From assembly GCA_015657535.1 (NCBI GenBank), contig JADHZB010001701.1, forward strand, positions 1 through 16,485: DNA of 16,485 nucleotides, in the 5' to 3' direction. This stretch comes from Nephromyces sp. MM_2019 (lineage: Eukaryota; Apicomplexa; Aconoidasida; Nephromycida). Under the pieces are notes generated by a model. The model saw only the letters and a program-made list of their open reading frames with translations, had not been told where the DNA came from and made no database searches. Shown in pieces: positions 13,282-16,485 of the stretch (positions are counted from its first letter, which is position 1; every line of letters begins with the position of its first letter). Both the position numbers and the translations under genes were made by a program.

Positions 13282-16200
13282 TTGTGGGCAACCAACACCT
13301 TGGCTTATATCAATGGCAGAGCGTGTGTCCTTTGACTTGCTGCTTGCTGATCTCTTCAACACTTCACACCAGAAGAAGCAGAAGAAGAGTGGAGGAAAGG
13401 CGTTCTCTGCAGAGGTTGTGTGCGCGGTTTTCACAGAGCTAAGGAAACTGAATGCCATCCTTCAGGCTGCGAAGAAGATGGATATCTATGATACTGAGGC
13501 GATTTATATAGTAAAAAACAAAGAGTATAACAATTGGAGTGTGTTCTTCGACGGATGCCTTTATGAGTATTTCTTAAAGGGTTTAGCTGCTTCATTAGGT
13601 GATGAAAGAGAAGATGATAGTTTTAGTGCGAAAAATGGCGTTCTTTCGGGCCAAAGAGAGGGTTTTAAGCAGGAAGAAGCTGCGACTAGAATCTTAGAAG
13701 CTTCAGTTGCTAATAGAGGAGAGTTTGAGGATTTTCAGCCCCCAGAGAATCCTCAAATTCAGCCAAACGCGAAAATATCTCCTGGAATAGGAGAATTACA
13801 TGAAGAAGATGGAATATTTGAAGAGGGACAGTTGGAGGGGTTAAAATTGCAGGTAGATGCTGTTAGGATGAAGCTTAGTAAGGAAGAATGCAGGGTGTAT
13901 GAAGATTCAGCGTCTTTTTTGAAAGTGCCGGCATCATTTTTGCACACACATCCTGTGGTGAAAGAGGAGCAAAAGTCAGTGAGAGTGCAGCAGATTGCGA
14001 TAGAGCACACACACAATTTGAAAGAGCACACATATGAAGCGCCACAAGACATAAACCCTCCGAGGGAGCACACACATTCTATATCACAGCACGGACATCC
14101 TTCCACAGGGCACACACACGGGGCACCTCAAAATATAACCCACACACCACAACCCATACTCTCCCCCCCTAACCCCCCAGAGGATAGATTGAGAGTGCTA
14201 AACCCTCATATTACGTTCAATCTTCAGCCCAAGAAACCCATCACACACTCAGGGCCTGTAAAAGACAGAGATTCGGCGATTTCTCCCTCAAATTCACTTA
14301 TTTCATCGAATAAAATAGAGCAAAACGCGAGGATTTTTAGAGCAAAAACTTCCAGGCAGTTTGCGTACTCCAGCCGTATCATATCATCTTCATCTGCTAA
14401 TTGGATAGCAGATCATGGTGGTGTTAGAGATGATTCTGAAGATGAGAAAAAGCTCTCTCTCATGCGTAAACTAAGGGAAAAGCCTCCTTGGTGGGAGAAA
14501 ATATCAGCTTTCGGTGCTTTTTCTGCTTTGAATCTTCCAATGGTTGATGTGCTAACCTCTGGGACATTCAGATTACCATCTTCATGCTTACCAGCCTTTC
14601 AGATCAACTTAAACAGCTTTATTGAAGTTTTGAAGGGTAAAAATCTCAATCTTTTGAGGACAGAAGCATCAGAAAATCTACTCGTAGATCTTCTCTGCAC
14701 ACACACAGACGTTGCAAGCCTTATTTTTGATGCTTTACTGAACTCGTGTGTCGAATTCCACCCTTTTTGGAGCGATTTTGAGGCGATTCTCAGTTTGAAA
14801 GAGTTTGTGATTAATCGCTTGTATCTGGATGGAAGGGATGTGCTTGAGAGCGCAGGCGATGGGAGAATCTTGAGTTTTCTGAAGAAGGGGGGTCTTTCTG
14901 CGTTTGATTCTTCTTCTTCTTCGTTTTATCCATCTTCATCTTCTTCTTCTTCTTCTGCGTTTTCTTCTTTTCCTTTTCCTTCTGCTTCCCCCTTCCCCCC
15001 TCCCCCCCCTCCACCCTCTTTTAACTCCCTTTCCTCGCATTTTTCTCTTCCATCACCTACCATGAGCTTATCCCCTCCCCCAATAGAGCTGAGCTTCGCA
15101 GAAGATAGCAGGTTGATGGATACTCAAGCATCACCAGACATACACACACACAAGGCCTACTCCCAGCAAACTGATGAAAAGCCTCCGGAAGCTTCGATTG
15201 AAGATGCCTCAATGAAGCAGCTTTTCTCTTTTAAGCCACCACCAAGCTCGTCTTCACTCCAGCCTCATGTCAAGGGTCTAGGCAAACAGAGCAATGTGTG
15301 TGTCTCCTCTTTGACACACACAGAAAACTCATCGTCTATCCCTGAGCTGAAAGCTTTGAGATCTTCAGCAGCTAGTATACCAGGCAGCGCATCTTCGAGT
15401 AGCTACACACCCAGCAGCTTTTCTGGGGAACCCCCTATCCCTGCCACCCATACTCTTCCAGCTTCTAATCTATACCCATTTCAGCAAAGGAAGATGCAAC
15501 CCCCCCCCATTCCTCCACCCCTCATATCCTCATCACCCAGTTATCAAAAAACGCCCCTGAAAGCTAGCAGATCCCATCTGAAGCCTCGTGTGTATGAGGA
15601 AGAAAACCCCCCCCCACCTCGCTTCTTTGGAGAAGAAACTTCCCCCCCCCAACCTGGTTTCCCGGAAGAAGAAAACCCCCAAACAAACGAGTTTCACCTT
15701 CCTCTACCCCCCATTGAGCTACAGGCTCTTGCCTGTAATGTACATACACTCGTTTTAAACATCTACTGCAAGTCTTTGCTACACACTCTTTCTCCTCAAA
15801 GCTCTGAAAGCTTTGATTTCCTGCAATTATGGAGGATTTTGAAGATTATCGTGGATTCTCCAATGATTTTGCCGGTTCTCTTTGGAGCGAAGTATCTTGA
15901 TAAGTTTATGAGAGCGACTGTCCATGAAATTCTCAGATTTAGGCATAATTTGAGTCAATCAGGTATGTGTGTTGTTCAGCCTCTGGAGGGTGAGAATATC
16001 CTCGAAGACAAGCTTCAGAACCTCCCTAATAATCTCCTTTTCTTGAGAGAATACGAAGTTTGTGAAGGCAAGTTGCTTCCCATAGTCGAAGCGGATGAAC
16101 AAAAACAGCCTCTAGACTGCGATTCTCAACCTATGAATGAAAAACTAGCATCCGCACATAGTGCACACAGCTTAATCGCTTCACACAATCTTCGCGGCAA

Positions 16201-16485
16201 AACGCCAACTCTTCAATCTTCTGAAGCCTCTCGCACTCTCCACCAGAAAACGAGGCATTTCTGTGCGAATTCTATTGAGAAAACCCCCCTCCTTGAGGGG
16301 AATATAGGCTCACAACCACTACCATCTCAGCCCCTCCCAACACCCCCCCTTGAGGGAAATGTGGGCTCGCAATCACCACCCCTGTGGAGGTCTCCACCAA
16401 AAATGCGCCCCCCTCAAGCAAATCCTGCTCCACCATTACCCTCCCTGTGCAGCCCTCCACCACCCCCTCCTCTCCCCAGCAGCCC
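13265..16485 (+). CDS. Gene I, 3' part: more than 1050 codons, continues past the window
   Basis: The frame is open from just after TAA 13262 to the window edge, with the first ATG at 13313 (MAERVSFDLLLADLF). It is shifted +1 from the upstream frame. The whole region reads as protein: a helical N-terminus, a His-Thr-rich stretch (about residues 211-278 from that Met), an ordered segment (about 391-530: PPWWEKISAFGAFSALNL, LLVDLLCTHTDVASLIFD), poly-Ser and poly-Pro (about 533-585), a further ordered segment (about 804-883: LQLWRILKIIVDSPMILPVL) and a Pro-rich tail. Four C runs of eight or nine nt near 15005, 15500, 15607 and 15642 keep the frame. Function unknown; the large disordered linkers suggest a scaffold or adaptor. 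A 64-nt intron, 13258-13321 (GTTTTA to CAGAG), would also join the two frames. Confidence -1.
13943..14150 (+). repeat. In-frame CACACA tracts encoding degenerate His-Thr-His repeats
   Basis: CACACA recurs about every 20-35 bp in frame, giving HTHP, EHTHN, EHTYE, EHTHS, GHTHG and THTP. Pro, Gln and acidic residues fill the spacers. The coding strand carries CA here, the opposite polarity to the TG tracts of the introns. Confidence -1.
16284..16377 (+). repeat. Two diverged copies of a Pro-Leu-Glu-Gly-Asn unit in gene I
   Basis: The DNA from 16284 and from 16343 encodes TPLLEGNIGSQP and TPPLEGNVGSQS. The copies lie about 60 bp apart in a Pro-rich tail that runs to the window end. The C-run lengths differ between copies while the frame is kept. 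Confidence -1.

Overview
The window looks like nuclear DNA of an intron-rich, gene-dense eukaryote, probably unicellular, which I cannot place further. There are no bacterial-style operons or ribosome binding sites. Several short exons are bounded by GT...AG splice signals with recognisable branch points and pyrimidine tracts, and one frame encodes a nucleoporin of the Nup155/Nup170 family. The standard genetic code fits the two longest frames, with TGG for Trp and no internal TGA over more than 1000 codons. No rRNA, tRNA, CRISPR array or transposon was recognised.

Layout, left to right: a minus-strand Nup155-like gene (2744 to beyond position 1); a 32-bp-period GATGAT repeat upstream of it; a plus-strand multi-exon gene B ending at 4526; a minus-strand gene C (5672 to about 4670) starting inside an ATG microsatellite; a small plus-strand gene D (5717-6160) starting 44 bp from gene C; a plus-strand gene E (6698-8832) for a disordered Pro/Ser-rich protein; weak plus-strand exons (F, 9067-9482); a small minus-strand membrane-protein gene G (10483-9962); a plus-strand gene H (about 10862-11774) facing away from G across a palindromic TATA element; and a long plus-strand gene I (12004 to beyond 16485) in two abutting frames. 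Apart from the nucleoporin I cannot assign functions with confidence.

The most striking feature is the sequence between exons. It is built from TGTGTG tracts every 20-60 bp. Wherever I can infer the transcribed strand, TG lies on the sense strand of the introns, so plus-strand genes sit in TG blocks and minus-strand genes in CA blocks. The block switches near 5690 and 10545 coincide with divergent gene starts. In one intron seven TG tracts are each followed by GCTRAY, a branch-point-like motif, and elsewhere the units look like repeated 3' splice sites.

A second theme is frame changes. In genes A, E and H the evident reading frame shifts by one at a long C/G run (12, 14 and 10 nt), while four C9 runs in gene I keep frame. 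Assembly error, hypervariable homopolymers or small introns could explain this. All exon models are read by eye from splice signals and phase; none was tested against transcripts or databases.
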